In this document: piece by piece, positions 24,763 to 34,598 of the stretch
Position numbering within the stretch: the first letter of the stretch is position 1
Layout of the letters: each line of letters starts with the position of its first letter
Assembly: GCA_003611875.1 (NCBI GenBank)
Contig: RAYY01000039.1
Coordinates: 1-39,785, forward strand
From: a bacterium D16-56
GTDB taxonomy: Bacteria; Bacillota; Clostridia; Lachnospirales; Lachnospiraceae
DNA: 39,785 nucleotides
Reading direction: 5' to 3'
Position numbers and translations under genes: made by a program
The notes under the pieces: model-generated
Databases searched by the model: none
Told to the model about the DNA's origin: nothing
Seen by the model: the letters and a program-made list of their open reading frames with translations, nothing else

Positions 24763-25008
24763 TTAGCCTTGAAAAATCCTTTCTATTTTTTGCTGTGCAG
24801 CTAATTCGTCGGATCCATTGAAAAAAAACATCAGTGATTTTGCTCGTGCCGACATGTCTCGAATCATTTCATCGTAGCTTTTTACATTTACGTCTTTGTC
24901 ATCACAATGAATGTAAATGTCGCAGTCAAATGTACGTGCGGTGTGGATAAGAAATGAAATCGGTACCGGAGTGCGGCGGCGGCAAGTGTCAATTTGCCTT
25001 CTGATCAT
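24763..25008 (-). CDS. HPr-like protein lacking the phosphorylation His
   Basis: An 81-residue protein with the size and pattern of the PTS phosphocarrier HPr: FLIHTARTFDCDIYIHCDDKDVNVKS aligns with the HPr core, and NGSDELAAQQKIERIF with the last helix. Where HPr has the catalytic LHARP, this protein has RTPVP, so His15 and Arg17 are replaced (T and V). The regulatory Ser46 region, VNVKS, is kept. It cannot carry phosphate as HPr does and may be a regulatory paralogue acting like Crh. AAGGAGG precedes the start. It stands alone, divergent from gdhA. The alignment is mine by eye. Confidence 0.75.
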   Translation of the reverse strand: MIRRQIDTCRRRTPVPISFLIHTARTFDCDIYIHCDDKDVNVKSYDEMIRDMSARAKSLMFFFNGSDELAAQQKIERIFQG

Positions 25009-25345
25009 ACCCTACCAACCTCCTTTTTAATAAGGGAAACACTTGAAACTTAAGCAAATCAACTAGTGAAAGAACTAAACTGCACCAAGATAGTGCAGTA
25101 ATAAATATGAGATTAGTATAACATAAAAAAGAATAGAATACAATAATAAAATAGATAATTATAGATAAATTTTTTTTTAGTTCAGATATATATTATTCTA
25201 TATTTAAATTTTATGAAAATAATTATAAAATGACCGGTTTAAGTAAATATATAATGTAATGATCATTATTTTATATAAAATATTGTGGATTCACTTTAGA
25301 TTCTTAAGATATCACGAAAGATATTAAGGCAAGAGATATTACTTC
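25009..25345. other. AT-rich divergent intergenic region
   Basis: No gene. It holds a 7-bp inverted repeat ACTGCAC/GTGCAGT (25079-25099), about 70 bases upstream of the HPr-like gene, and copies of AGATAT at 25307, 25319 and 25334 (a fourth at 25380) flanking the gdhA promoter. These could be operator half-sites. The rest is plain AT-rich sequence. Confidence 0.45.
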
Positions 25346-25374
25346 TTGACTTTAACTTGCTAAATTGCTATAAT
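25346..25374 (+). promoter_or_regulatory. gdhA promoter
   Basis: TTGACT (25346-25351), a 17-base spacer, and perfect TATAAT (25369-25374). The start of transcription is expected near 25381, giving a leader of about 75 bases. Confidence 0.85.
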
Positions 25375-25388
25375 TTCTAAGATATGTT

Positions 25389-25418
25389 GAAGAATGATAC
25401 TTCTGCCAATTTGGGCAG
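25389..25418 (+). promoter_or_regulatory. Tandem small hairpins in the gdhA leader
   Basis: GAAG/CTTC with a seven-base loop and CTGCC/GGCAG with a six-base AATTTG loop lie next to each other at the 5' end of the transcript, sharing one base. They resemble, but do not clearly satisfy, the dual-hexaloop pattern of ANTAR targets. No terminator follows. Confidence 0.35.
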
Positions 25419-25426
25419 GGGAATGA

Positions 25427-26791
<1,365 letters not shown>

Positions 26792-26812
26792 AGCTTTGAA
26801 GAACGAATAAGA

Positions 26813-26852
26813 AGTAAAAACGGGCATCCATTGATGGGTGCCCGTTTTTACT
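26813..26852. terminator. Bidirectional terminator between gdhA and GH36
   Basis: AGTAAAAACGGGCA pairs with TGCCCGTTTTTACT, with an inner CCA/TGG extension; A and T flanks allow use from both strands. Confidence 0.93.
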
Positions 26853-29046
26853 ACCTGTTAGATTTTTTGACCAGATGGAACTGAAATGCAGAATATTCTG
26901 GTACTTCCCGGTTGATGGGAAGTCCGGCATTCATCAAGGCAGACCCAGAATGAAGCTCTTTGCTGCCGTTGACAGAGTACATGGCATTGGGATCTAATCC
27001 TTTTGCATGAATATATTCCTGGGGACCATTGCAGGTTAAGTTGGTGACTACTACGCTTAAGAGTGACTCCTTCTTATCTTTGGTTACATGCTGCCAGGCA
27101 GTCATATTTCCCGCCTTAAAGGGATTGGTCAGGCGGTAAAAATCCCCTTTAAAGGTAATATGGTAATACTTTCGAAACAGGTCACTTTGCTTTTTGCAGA
27201 TTTTGTGTTCTTTTTTGGAAAGATGGGTAGCATCTAATTCATATCCAAAGGTGCCGCACATGGCCACCACAGCCTTGGTCTCCAATGGGACAAATTTTCC
27301 GCTGTCGGAAATGTGAGCGCCCATGGTGCAGGTCGGATAGACGAAGGAGGTGCCATAGTGAAGCTTCAGCCGGTCAATGGGATTATTGTTGTCACTGACC
27401 CAGTATTGGGGATAATAGTGAAGCATAGCCGGATCGTACCGTCCGCCGCCGCCGCTGCAGCCTTCAAAAAGAATATCCGGATGGGTCAGAATAATCTCAT
27501 TCATCACCCGGTAAAGTCCCAGGATATAGCGGTGATAGACTTCTCCCTGTTTTTCTCCTGGCAGATCATTGGACCAGATATCAGAGAGAGAGCGGTTAAT
27601 ATCCCATTTTACATAGTAGATGTTGGCATCATCCAGGATGGCGTTGATTTTTTCGATCAGATAGTCCTGAACCTCTTTACGGCTCATATCTAAGGCCATC
27701 TGGTTTCGGCTGCGCACAGCATGTCTGCCGGGAATCTGCATGGCCCAGTCAGGGTGAGCCCGGTAAAGGTCACTGTCCTCTGAAACCATTTCTGGTTCAA
27801 ACCAAATACCAAATTTCATATCCAGGTTATTAATCTGTTCTACCAATTTATGGAGTCCGCATTTAATTTTGTTTTCATTGACAAACCAATCTCCTAAACC
27901 GCTGTTGTCGTCATCTCTTTTGCCGAACCAGCCGTCATCCATAACCAGCAGGTCAACTCCCATATCTTTGGCAGCCTTGGCGATTTCCACCAACTTTACA
28001 TCATCAAAGTCCATGAAAGCGGCTTCCCAGCTATTGATCAGAACCGGGCGCTGTACCTCGCTTACAAATTTGCTCCGGCAAAGATTGGTGCGGTAGAAAT
28101 CGTGGTAAATATGACTCAGTCCAGTAAAACCATGGCTGGTGAATGCCATCACAGCTTCAGGTCCTTCAAAGATTTCTCCAGGCTTCAGCTCATAATAGAA
28201 TTGTTTTGGGTTAATACCCATTACCAGGCGAAGCTGGTCATATTGGTCTAATTCAGCTTCTGCCAAGAAATTGCCGCTATACATCAGAGAAAAACCGTAG
28301 CATTTGCCATGGTCCTCAGATGCTTCCCTGTCACAGAGAATCACAAAGGGATTCTGCTGATGGCTGGAAGAACCGCGGACACTGCCAATGGTATGGATAT
28401 GGTGGGTCATGGGCTGGCGTTCTACCTGCCGTTCCTGGCCATAACGTCCCGGAAGACTTACCAGATCAAAATCTGCTCCATTTAAAAAGTCCAGGCAGAC
28501 AGACATGATCTTTCTTAGGTGAATCGGCTTGTCTCCGTCATTTACTACCTTTATGGCGCGGGTAATAATATCAGCTTCTTCAAATACGCCATAGAGCAGA
28601 ATAACCTTTATATTGCTCACTGCGTCAAAAAGGGTAACTTCCAGAGTGTCTGCAGTGTCTGTTTCATTGGCAAACACACAGGGAAGAGTATTTAGTTGAT
28701 ACTTTCCTTTGGAAATCTTATAATCTTTCGTTTTGCCATGGTAAGAGTAGCTTCCGTCACTGTTGACTACTTCAATGCTGGCTGTGCGGAAATCTCCCTG
28801 CTGTTGGGTGGAAAATTCCTGGGGCTGGGCATCCAGAGAGAAGGTACGGGCGTTCCGGGATTCATATGGATTGCCGGAAAAGCCTCTGTCGTACTGCATA
28901 ACCTGATAATTCATATCTTCATCCAGAATGGATGGTCCATAGTACAGGTGAAGCAGATAATCCAGATTGCCGATCTTCATCTGGTATGATGTGTTTTTGG
29001 TGTGAAGAGTGATTGTTTTTGTGTTTTCATTAAATATAATCGCCAT
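26851..29046 (-). CDS. Alpha-galactosidase, GH36
   Basis: A 731-residue cytoplasmic alpha-galactosidase of the AgaN/RafA type acting on raffinose, stachyose and melibiose. An N-terminal beta-supersandwich precedes the barrel. The nucleophile is Asp482 in YYVKWDINRS and the acid/base Asp552 in QYWVSDNNNP. VMDDGWFGKRDDD and CSGGGGRYDPAML are family signatures. The length fits the tetrameric bacterial group. The start at 29046 was chosen because AAAGGAG precedes it and the upstream frame to 29268 lacks conservation and a ribosome site. It is a single gene; no sugar permease or regulator is adjacent. Confidence 0.96.
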   Translation of the reverse strand: MAIIFNENTKTITLHTKNTSYQMKIGNLDYLLHLYYGPSILDEDMNYQVMQYDRGFSGNPYESRNARTFSLDAQPQEFSTQQQGDFRTASIEVVNSDGSYSYHGKTKDYKISKGKYQLNTLPCVFANETDTADTLEVTLFDAVSNIKVILLYGVFEEADIITRAIKVVNDGDKPIHLRKIMSVCLDFLNGADFDLVSLPGRYGQERQVERQPMTHHIHTIGSVRGSSSHQQNPFVILCDREASEDHGKCYGFSLMYSGNFLAEAELDQYDQLRLVMGINPKQFYYELKPGEIFEGPEAVMAFTSHGFTGLSHIYHDFYRTNLCRSKFVSEVQRPVLINSWEAAFMDFDDVKLVEIAKAAKDMGVDLLVMDDGWFGKRDDDNSGLGDWFVNENKIKCGLHKLVEQINNLDMKFGIWFEPEMVSEDSDLYRAHPDWAMQIPGRHAVRSRNQMALDMSRKEVQDYLIEKINAILDDANIYYVKWDINRSLSDIWSNDLPGEKQGEVYHRYILGLYRVMNEIILTHPDILFEGCSGGGGRYDPAMLHYYPQYWVSDNNNPIDRLKLHYGTSFVYPTCTMGAHISDSGKFVPLETKAVVAMCGTFGYELDATHLSKKEHKICKKQSDLFRKYYHITFKGDFYRLTNPFKAGNMTAWQHVTKDKKESLLSVVVTNLTCNGPQEYIHAKGLDPNAMYSVNGSKELHSGSALMNAGLPINREVPEYSAFQFHLVKKSNR

Positions 29047-29175
29047 GAGACACTCCTTTTGTGTTTGAGGGAAAGGGTCAAATCCTTTCTCTTGACACCG
29101 ATGTATTTGTTTGTAGAATAGCATATACCTGTGAGCCAAGTGAGAGTACCATTCCCAATCATTTGGCAAATAAGT

Positions 29176-29196
29176 ATACTCTTGAGTATTGAGTAT
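29176..29196. promoter_or_regulatory. Possible operator upstream of GH36
   Basis: ATACTC-TT-GAGTAT is a perfect palindrome (29176-29189), and a third GAGTAT half follows at 29191-29196. It lies about 130 bases before the GH36 start, in a plausible place for a sugar-responsive regulator. No matching copy was noticed elsewhere in the window. Confidence 0.35.
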
Positions 29197-29302
29197 AGCA
29201 TATTTTCCAAGAAATTCCTTTATATTAATGAGAGATAAAACAGGAAAAATGTTAAGCTCTGGGATCATGGATAAAAGGCTTAGGAGGATAGAAATTACAG
29301 GA

Positions 29303-29331
29303 TTGTAAATTTATATTAAAAATGATATACT
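29303..29331 (+). promoter_or_regulatory. Putative promoter of the binding-protein/chemoreceptor unit
   Basis: TTGTAA (29303-29308), 17 bases, TATACT (29326-29331), about 50 bases before the start. Confidence 0.6.
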
Positions 29332-29379
29332 AACGTTACTTTTTTACAGAGATATAAAAAATAAAGAGGTATCGGGAAA

Positions 29380-30624
29380 ATGAAAAAAGGAGTCGGAATA
29401 TTGTCTGCGGCAGCATTGTGTATGCTGCTGATGGCAGGATGCCAGAATGGGGGCAGATCTAAGAGGGAAGAAATGCCAGAGGATAACAGACCTGAGAATG
29501 TAAATCTGGTTGTCTGGGGGTCTGAGGAGGATGAGGAGCTTTTAAAACAGATTATTGACGGTTTTAAAAGACAGTATCAGGAAGAAGCTGATTTTCAGAT
29601 TGTAATCCAGGCGCAGGGAGAGGCAAAATGCAAGGATGTGCTTCTTGAGGATCTGGAAAATGGAGCTGATGTATTTACCTTTGCTGATGATCAGGTAAAT
29701 GCTTTGGCAGCAGCAGGAGGATTGGAGCCTGTGAAGGAGGATGCTGCTATACGATCGGAAAATCTGGAGGCAGCAGTGAAGGCAGCTTCTGTGCAGGATA
29801 AGATCTATGCATATCCGCTGACAGCAGATAATGGCTATTTTATGTACTATAACAAGAAATATTTTTCAGAACAGGATGTGGAGACGCTGGATCGGATGCT
29901 GGAGGTTGCCGAGGAGAATGAGAAGGTGATCACAATGGATTGGTCTTCTGCCTGGTATGTTTATTCCTTTTTTGGAAATACCGGTATGGAGATCGGATTA
30001 AATACAGACGGAATTACGAATTTTTGCACCTGGAACCAGACAGAGGGAAGTATTCGTGGGATCGATGTGGCTCAGGCAATGGGAAGAATAGCAAGGAGCC
30101 CGGCCTTTTCTAGCAGGACAGATGAACAGTTTTTGGCCGGGGTACAGGATGGAACGGTAATAGCAGGAGTCAGCGGAGTATGGAATGCGGTTGCAGTAGA
30201 GGAAGCCTGGGGAAAGGATTTTGGAGCTGCAAAGCTGCCTACCTATACCTGTCGGGGCAAGCAGGTACAAATGGCGTCTTTTTCTGGATGTAAGCTGGTA
30301 GGGGTGAATGCCTATTCTGAGCATTATGAGTGGGCGTCCAGGCTGGCAGAATGGATTGCAAATGAGGAAAATCAAAAGCTTCGATTCCAGATGCGGGGAC
30401 AGGGACCATCTAATATAAGAGCCTCTCAGTCAGAAGAAATGCAAAAGGCACCTGCTATTATGGCTCTTTTGGAGCAGTCAAAATATGCTCAGCTTCAGCG
30501 AGTAGGAGGAAAGTTCTGGGATCCAGTGGCAAAATTTGCAGGAATCATAGCAGAAGGAAATCCAGACAATGAGAATCTTCAGGAATTGCTGGATAAAATG
30601 GTGCAGGATGTAACAGCCAGATAG
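29380..30624 (+). CDS. Sugar-type substrate-binding lipoprotein next to a chemoreceptor
   Basis: A 414-residue family 1 solute-binding protein. The signal peptide ends in LMAGC (Cys21), so it is membrane-anchored. The body begins NVNLVVWGSEEDEELLKQIIDGF, continues with DVFTFADDQVNALAAAGGLEPV, and includes the crossover YAYPLTADNGYFMYYNKKYF. No transporter genes accompany it. Instead a methyl-accepting chemotaxis protein gene starts 33 bases later on the same strand. The pair may form a sensing unit in which the loaded binding protein signals through the receptor. The ligand is unknown, probably a sugar. Confidence 0.9.
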   Translation: MKKGVGILSAAALCMLLMAGCQNGGRSKREEMPEDNRPENVNLVVWGSEEDEELLKQIIDGFKRQYQEEADFQIVIQAQGEAKCKDVLLEDLENGADVFTFADDQVNALAAAGGLEPVKEDAAIRSENLEAAVKAASVQDKIYAYPLTADNGYFMYYNKKYFSEQDVETLDRMLEVAEENEKVITMDWSSAWYVYSFFGNTGMEIGLNTDGITNFCTWNQTEGSIRGIDVAQAMGRIARSPAFSSRTDEQFLAGVQDGTVIAGVSGVWNAVAVEEAWGKDFGAAKLPTYTCRGKQVQMASFSGCKLVGVNAYSEHYEWASRLAEWIANEENQKLRFQMRGQGPSNIRASQSEEMQKAPAIMALLEQSKYAQLQRVGGKFWDPVAKFAGIIAEGNPDNENLQELLDKMVQDVTAR

Positions 30625-30657
30625 GCAGAAGTATAGGGGTTTTGGAGGATAAGAGAA

Positions 30658-32245
30658 ATGAAGAACAGGCTGAGTATTCAGCAGCGTTTAATATTGCCTA
30701 TTGTTTTATTGGGAGTTGTAGCATTGATTTCGAATATGATTGCAATTTTTAGTATTCATAATGTAAATGCTAATGCGGCGAATATAGTAGATAATTATAT
30801 GGTGGGACAGTCAAGGCTGGAAGAAATCCGCCGTTCCATTTTAAACATACATAAGGTTGCACTGTCTCATATTGTGGCGGCAGATTATGAGACAATGGTC
30901 AAAGAGGTAGCTCAGATCAAGGCAGAGGAAAAAAAAGCTGGAGGCAGACCTGGAGGAATTTGCTGCTTATATAAGAAAAAGTGAGGAAGGAACTTTTTCA
31001 CAGCTTTTGGAAAATTATGATTCCTTTAAGCATGCTTTGATTGATCTGGTATGCGCCAGTGCAGACAGCAAAACCCAAGAGGCATATGGATTTGCAAATG
31101 GGGATGTGGCGGCATATGGAGCAGCAGTGGAGGAGAATATAGATCAGTTGGATCAATCTATCCGCACACAGACAGAGGCTGCCCGAAAAAGATTAATGAT
31201 TGTATATGGAATTTCCATTGGGATCGGTATCCTTTCGAGTATTATCGGTGTGGTGCTGGTGCTGTTTGCAATTCGCATTATCCTCAGATATGTGGTTAAG
31301 CCGATGAAAGGTATGCTGCTTTCCCTTCAGGGCAGCTCTAAGCGTATTGACGGTGTGACAGGGGAGGTGCTGAAGCGGACAAAAACATCGAATCAGAGTG
31401 CAAAGGACCTGGCTTCTCTAGTCAAGGAATTATCCTCTGCCATTCAGCAGGTAGCAAGCAATGTTGCTTTAATCAATACCAGCGCTGCAGGTGTGAAGAA
31501 GGATGTAAATAATATGGCAGAGGAATGCGGAATTATCACAAATTATTCTTCTGAAATGAGAATGCGGGCAGATGAAATGGAGCATTCGGCAAAGGAAAAT
31601 GTAAAAGTTATTGAAGCAAAGGTAACAGAAATTCTTTCTTTGCTGGATGATGCGATTAAAAAGAGCAGCAGTGTGGATCAGGTAAATATTCTTACAAAGG
31701 ATATTTTAAATATTGTATCTACTACAAATCTGATTGCGCTGAATGCTTCCATGGAGGCAGCTCGGGCGGGAACCGCAGGAAAGGGTTTCTCTGTGGTGGC
31801 TAATGAGATTCGTCAGTTGGCAGATTCCTGCGGTGAGACAGCAGGACGTATTCAGAATGTCAACGAGGTAGTTACCGGGGCGGTGCATAATCTTTCCAGG
31901 CAATCGCAGGAGCTGGTGGATTACCTGAAGGAATCGGTATTGACAGAATTTCAGTCCTTTGTGGCATCGGGGAAACAGTATAAAGATGATTCAGTTTATG
32001 TGGGCAGAGCTATGGATGCGTTTTATGAAAGGACAGAACATTTGAGAAGCAGTATGGAGGAAATCGCCAATTCTATTGGCAGTATCAGTAAGGCTATGGA
32101 TGAAGGCGCTGCAGGAATTACAGGAGCAGCAGACAGCACTAAAAATCTGGAACAGGATATGGCAAATATTACAGGAAAAATGGATGTGAATAAAGAGATT
32201 GTGGAGGAGCTGAAAAAACAGATGGAAGTATTTGTAGATTTATAG
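30658..32245 (+). pseudogene. Methyl-accepting chemotaxis protein, frameshifted at an A8 tract
   Basis: Two adjoining frames together make one chemoreceptor of about 528 residues. The first frame (30658-30984) gives a transmembrane segment (LILPIVLLGVVALISNMIAIF) and part of a four-helix sensor. It shifts at the run of eight A at 30929-30936. With seven A the reading would continue as EEKKLEADLEEFAAYIRKSEEG into the second frame (annotated from 31007), which supplies the second membrane segment, a HAMP-like stretch after VVKPM, and the signalling tip NLIALNASMEAARAGTAGKGFSVVANEIRQLA. The sequence is otherwise intact, so the cause may be a base-call error, phase variation by slippage, or recent inactivation. 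Confidence 0.85.
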
Positions 32246-32286
32246 AGCTTGTAAATTTATAGAGAAAGAATGAAAAAATTATTGCA

Positions 32287-32310
32287 TTTGTCACTGCAGA
32301 ATATGACAAA
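32287..32310. repeat. Perfect 7-bp inverted repeat before the terminator
   Basis: TTTGTCA (32287-32293) and TGACAAA (32304-32310) flank ten bases. It could be a regulator site for the operon starting at 32381 or simply an extra hairpin in front of the chemoreceptor terminator. Confidence 0.35.
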
Positions 32311-32313
32311 CGG

Positions 32314-32338
32314 CCTCTGTGAAAACAGAGGTTTTTTT
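32314..32338 (+). terminator. Terminator of the chemoreceptor unit
   Basis: CCTCTGT-GAAA-ACAGAGG followed by seven T. It separates the chemoreceptor unit from the five-gene cluster downstream. Confidence 0.93.
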
Positions 32339-32380
32339 ATATAATAAAGATAGAATCAAAATGGAAGAGGGGATATGAGA

Positions 32381-33610
32381 ATGGAAAATATACGAGGATT
32401 CAGGAGAATTTTATGGTATGGGATTCCTGCTTATGGACATGTATATTCGAATCTTTATCTGGCTAAGTATTTGGTGGAAAAAGGGTTTTATGTAATTTAT
32501 TATTCTATGGAGGAGTTTCGTTGGGATATTGAGGCTCATGGATGTGAGTGCCGTGTTTATCCTATCGGGGAAAAGGAGCTTGATCTGACAGACGGACAGA
32601 AAATTATAAAATTATATCGATTGATTTTACAGTATACAGAAAATATGATGCCGTTTCTTTTAGAGGAGGCGGTGCAAGAACAGCCTTGCGGGGTGATTTT
32701 TGAATCTTTGGCCTTATGGGGAAGAATCGTGGGCCAATTGCTTCACGTACCATCTTTTAGTTTTTATAGCATTGCATCCATTGGACGGGTGGCAGGAAAA
32801 GGATATATGGAGTACATGAGGGGATTTTCTGCAGACTTTTTATCTTATGCGGGAGAACTTCCTCAGGCATGGAGGATCAGGAACAGGATCGCCAGGAAAT
32901 GGAACGGCAGGAAGCTGGGGATGATTTCTGTTTTGATGGGGAACGGAGATTGGAATCTGATGGGATATTCTCGATTGTTTCAGCCTGGAGGAAAACAATT
33001 TGGAGAGAAATACCGGTTTTTGGGTCCTTTGGCACTTTACAGGCAGGAAACCGGAAATAATGACTTTGTTTATCCGCAGGGGAGTATGATCTATATTTCG
33101 CTTGGAACTATTTTCAATCAGGATGAAAGGCTGATCAGGGAGGTTGTGAAACAGTTTGGGAGTAAAAAGAGGAATATAACAGGGGAGCACAAGGATGAGG
33201 AATATTCGGTGGTTATGGTTTGGAATAGAATGGATGAGGAAAAAAAGACAGAGTTTCCGGATAACTTTATTGTGAGAAGGTTTGTGAATCAGAAAGAAGT
33301 AATGAGACAGGCATGTTTATTTATCAGCGCAGGAGGAATGAATAGTATTCATGAGGCATTGTATTATGGGGTACCTTGTCTGATGTGTCCTCAGCAGGGA
33401 GAACAGCTTTTAAATGCAAGGAGATTTGAAAAATTGGGATTTGGAAAAATTTTAAGAAATCCTGACAGACTGCGTAAGGAGGCAGAGGCAGTAATGAGGC
33501 TTAGGGAAAAATGGGATGAAAAGAAAAGGATGGAAATGACGAAGGCTTGTTTGGAGGAAATGGATGTTATATGGGAATGGATGAGAGGAGTGTCAGGGGA
33601 TGAAGCATAA
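32381..33610 (+). CDS. GT1-like glycosyltransferase (MGT/UGT fold), gene 1 of cluster
   Basis: A 409-residue GT-B enzyme related to macrolide and UDP-glucuronosyl transferases. The N-terminal acceptor domain starts with ILWYGIPAYGHVYSNLYLAKYLVEKGF, whose His in GHV is the usual catalytic base. The donor domain includes MIYISLGTIF and ACLFISAGGMNSIHEALYYGVPCLMCPQQGEQLLNA. The family usually has THGGMNS; here the His that touches the donor diphosphate is Ala. It would add a sugar to a small hydrophobic acceptor. ATG 32381 is eight bases after GAGGGG; 32375 is an alternative. The end overlaps the next gene by 11 bases. Confidence 0.88.
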   Translation: MENIRGFRRILWYGIPAYGHVYSNLYLAKYLVEKGFYVIYYSMEEFRWDIEAHGCECRVYPIGEKELDLTDGQKIIKLYRLILQYTENMMPFLLEEAVQEQPCGVIFESLALWGRIVGQLLHVPSFSFYSIASIGRVAGKGYMEYMRGFSADFLSYAGELPQAWRIRNRIARKWNGRKLGMISVLMGNGDWNLMGYSRLFQPGGKQFGEKYRFLGPLALYRQETGNNDFVYPQGSMIYISLGTIFNQDERLIREVVKQFGSKKRNITGEHKDEEYSVVMVWNRMDEEKKTEFPDNFIVRRFVNQKEVMRQACLFISAGGMNSIHEALYYGVPCLMCPQQGEQLLNARRFEKLGFGKILRNPDRLRKEAEAVMRLREKWDEKKRMEMTKACLEEMDVIWEWMRGVSGDEA

Positions 33611-34598
33611 GGTTTTAATTACAGGGGCAACAGGGTTTCTTGGAGAGTATTTGATCCGCAGGCTGACAGGAAAATATCGTGTTCTTGCATTAGGAAGAAA
33701 TCGTGAAAAGGGGAGACAGCTTGAGAAGCTGGGGGCTGAGTTCTGTCCAGGGGATTTTACAGATAAAAAAAGCTGTGGACATTATTTTTCTGAAGTGAAT
33801 TATGTGGTGCATGCAGGTGCTTTGTCTACTGTTTGGGGAAAATGGGAGGAATTTTATAAAACGAACGTGCTGGGAACGGATTTGGTGGCAGGGCTTTGTT
33901 TTGAAAACAGGGTACAGAGAATGGTGTATATTTCTTCTCCTAGTATTTATACCAGAAAGGAAGACCAATACAAGATTCGGGAGGAACAGGCGCCGGAAAA
34001 AAATGATTTGAATTATTATATTCAGTCTAAGCTGATGGCAGAAAAGGAAGTGGAAAAATGGGGAAAACGGGGACTGGAAACCGTAATTTTGCGGCCTCGT
34101 GGATTGATTGGAATCGGGGATACCAGTCTGGTTCCGCGGATTCTGCATGTAAATGACAGTATTGGGATTCCTTTATTTCGGGGCGGGAGGAATCTGGTGG
34201 ATCTGACCAGTGTGGAAAATGTGGCTTTGGCCTGTGAATTGTCTCTGACCGTAAAGGGGGCACAGGGAAAAATTTTTAATATTACGAATGGTGAACCGGC
34301 AGAGTTTGGAATGCTTTTAGAGCAATTTCTTAAGGCGGCAAACAAAGTGCCGCATTATCGAAAAATACCCTTTTGTGCAGCCTATAAGGCAGCAGCCGGA
34401 TTGGAGTGGATCTATCGAAGGTTTGATTTGGCAGGTGAGCCGGCCCTGACACGTTATACGGTTTGTACCTTGGGATTTGCTCAGACTATGGATATAAGCC
34501 GTGCCAGGGAAATTCTAGGATATTCGCCGGAAAAGACCTTGGAGGAATCTATAGAGGAATATGGAAAATGGTGGTGTGAAAGGTATGGGAAGGATTGA
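33600..34598 (+). CDS. NAD(P)-dependent SDR, OleD/3-beta-HSD-like, gene 2 of cluster
   Basis: A 332-residue extended short-chain dehydrogenase. The nucleotide motif TGATGFLG lies at residues 8-15. The catalytic pair is in YYIQSKLMAE (Tyr-x3-Lys), preceded by VYISSPSIY. The sequence style VVHAGALSTVWGKWEEFYKTNVLGT and RPRGLIGIGDTSLVPRIL resembles 3-beta-hydroxysteroid dehydrogenase and OleD-type enzymes, which act on 2-alkyl-3-oxoalkanoates. I infer that it reduces a beta-keto acyl intermediate made by the ketosynthase at the end of the operon. The start follows AGGAG. It overlaps the genes on both sides. Confidence 0.88.
   Translation: MKHKVLITGATGFLGEYLIRRLTGKYRVLALGRNREKGRQLEKLGAEFCPGDFTDKKSCGHYFSEVNYVVHAGALSTVWGKWEEFYKTNVLGTDLVAGLCFENRVQRMVYISSPSIYTRKEDQYKIREEQAPEKNDLNYYIQSKLMAEKEVEKWGKRGLETVILRPRGLIGIGDTSLVPRILHVNDSIGIPLFRGGRNLVDLTSVENVALACELSLTVKGAQGKIFNITNGEPAEFGMLLEQFLKAANKVPHYRKIPFCAAYKAAAGLEWIYRRFDLAGEPALTRYTVCTLGFAQTMDISRAREILGYSPEKTLEESIEEYGKWWCERYGKD

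Noticed and set aside
29047-29268. Longer GH36 start giving 74 extra residues
   Set aside because: The extension has no ribosome site and no family resemblance, and ATG 29046 has AAAGGAG and the normal family N-terminus.
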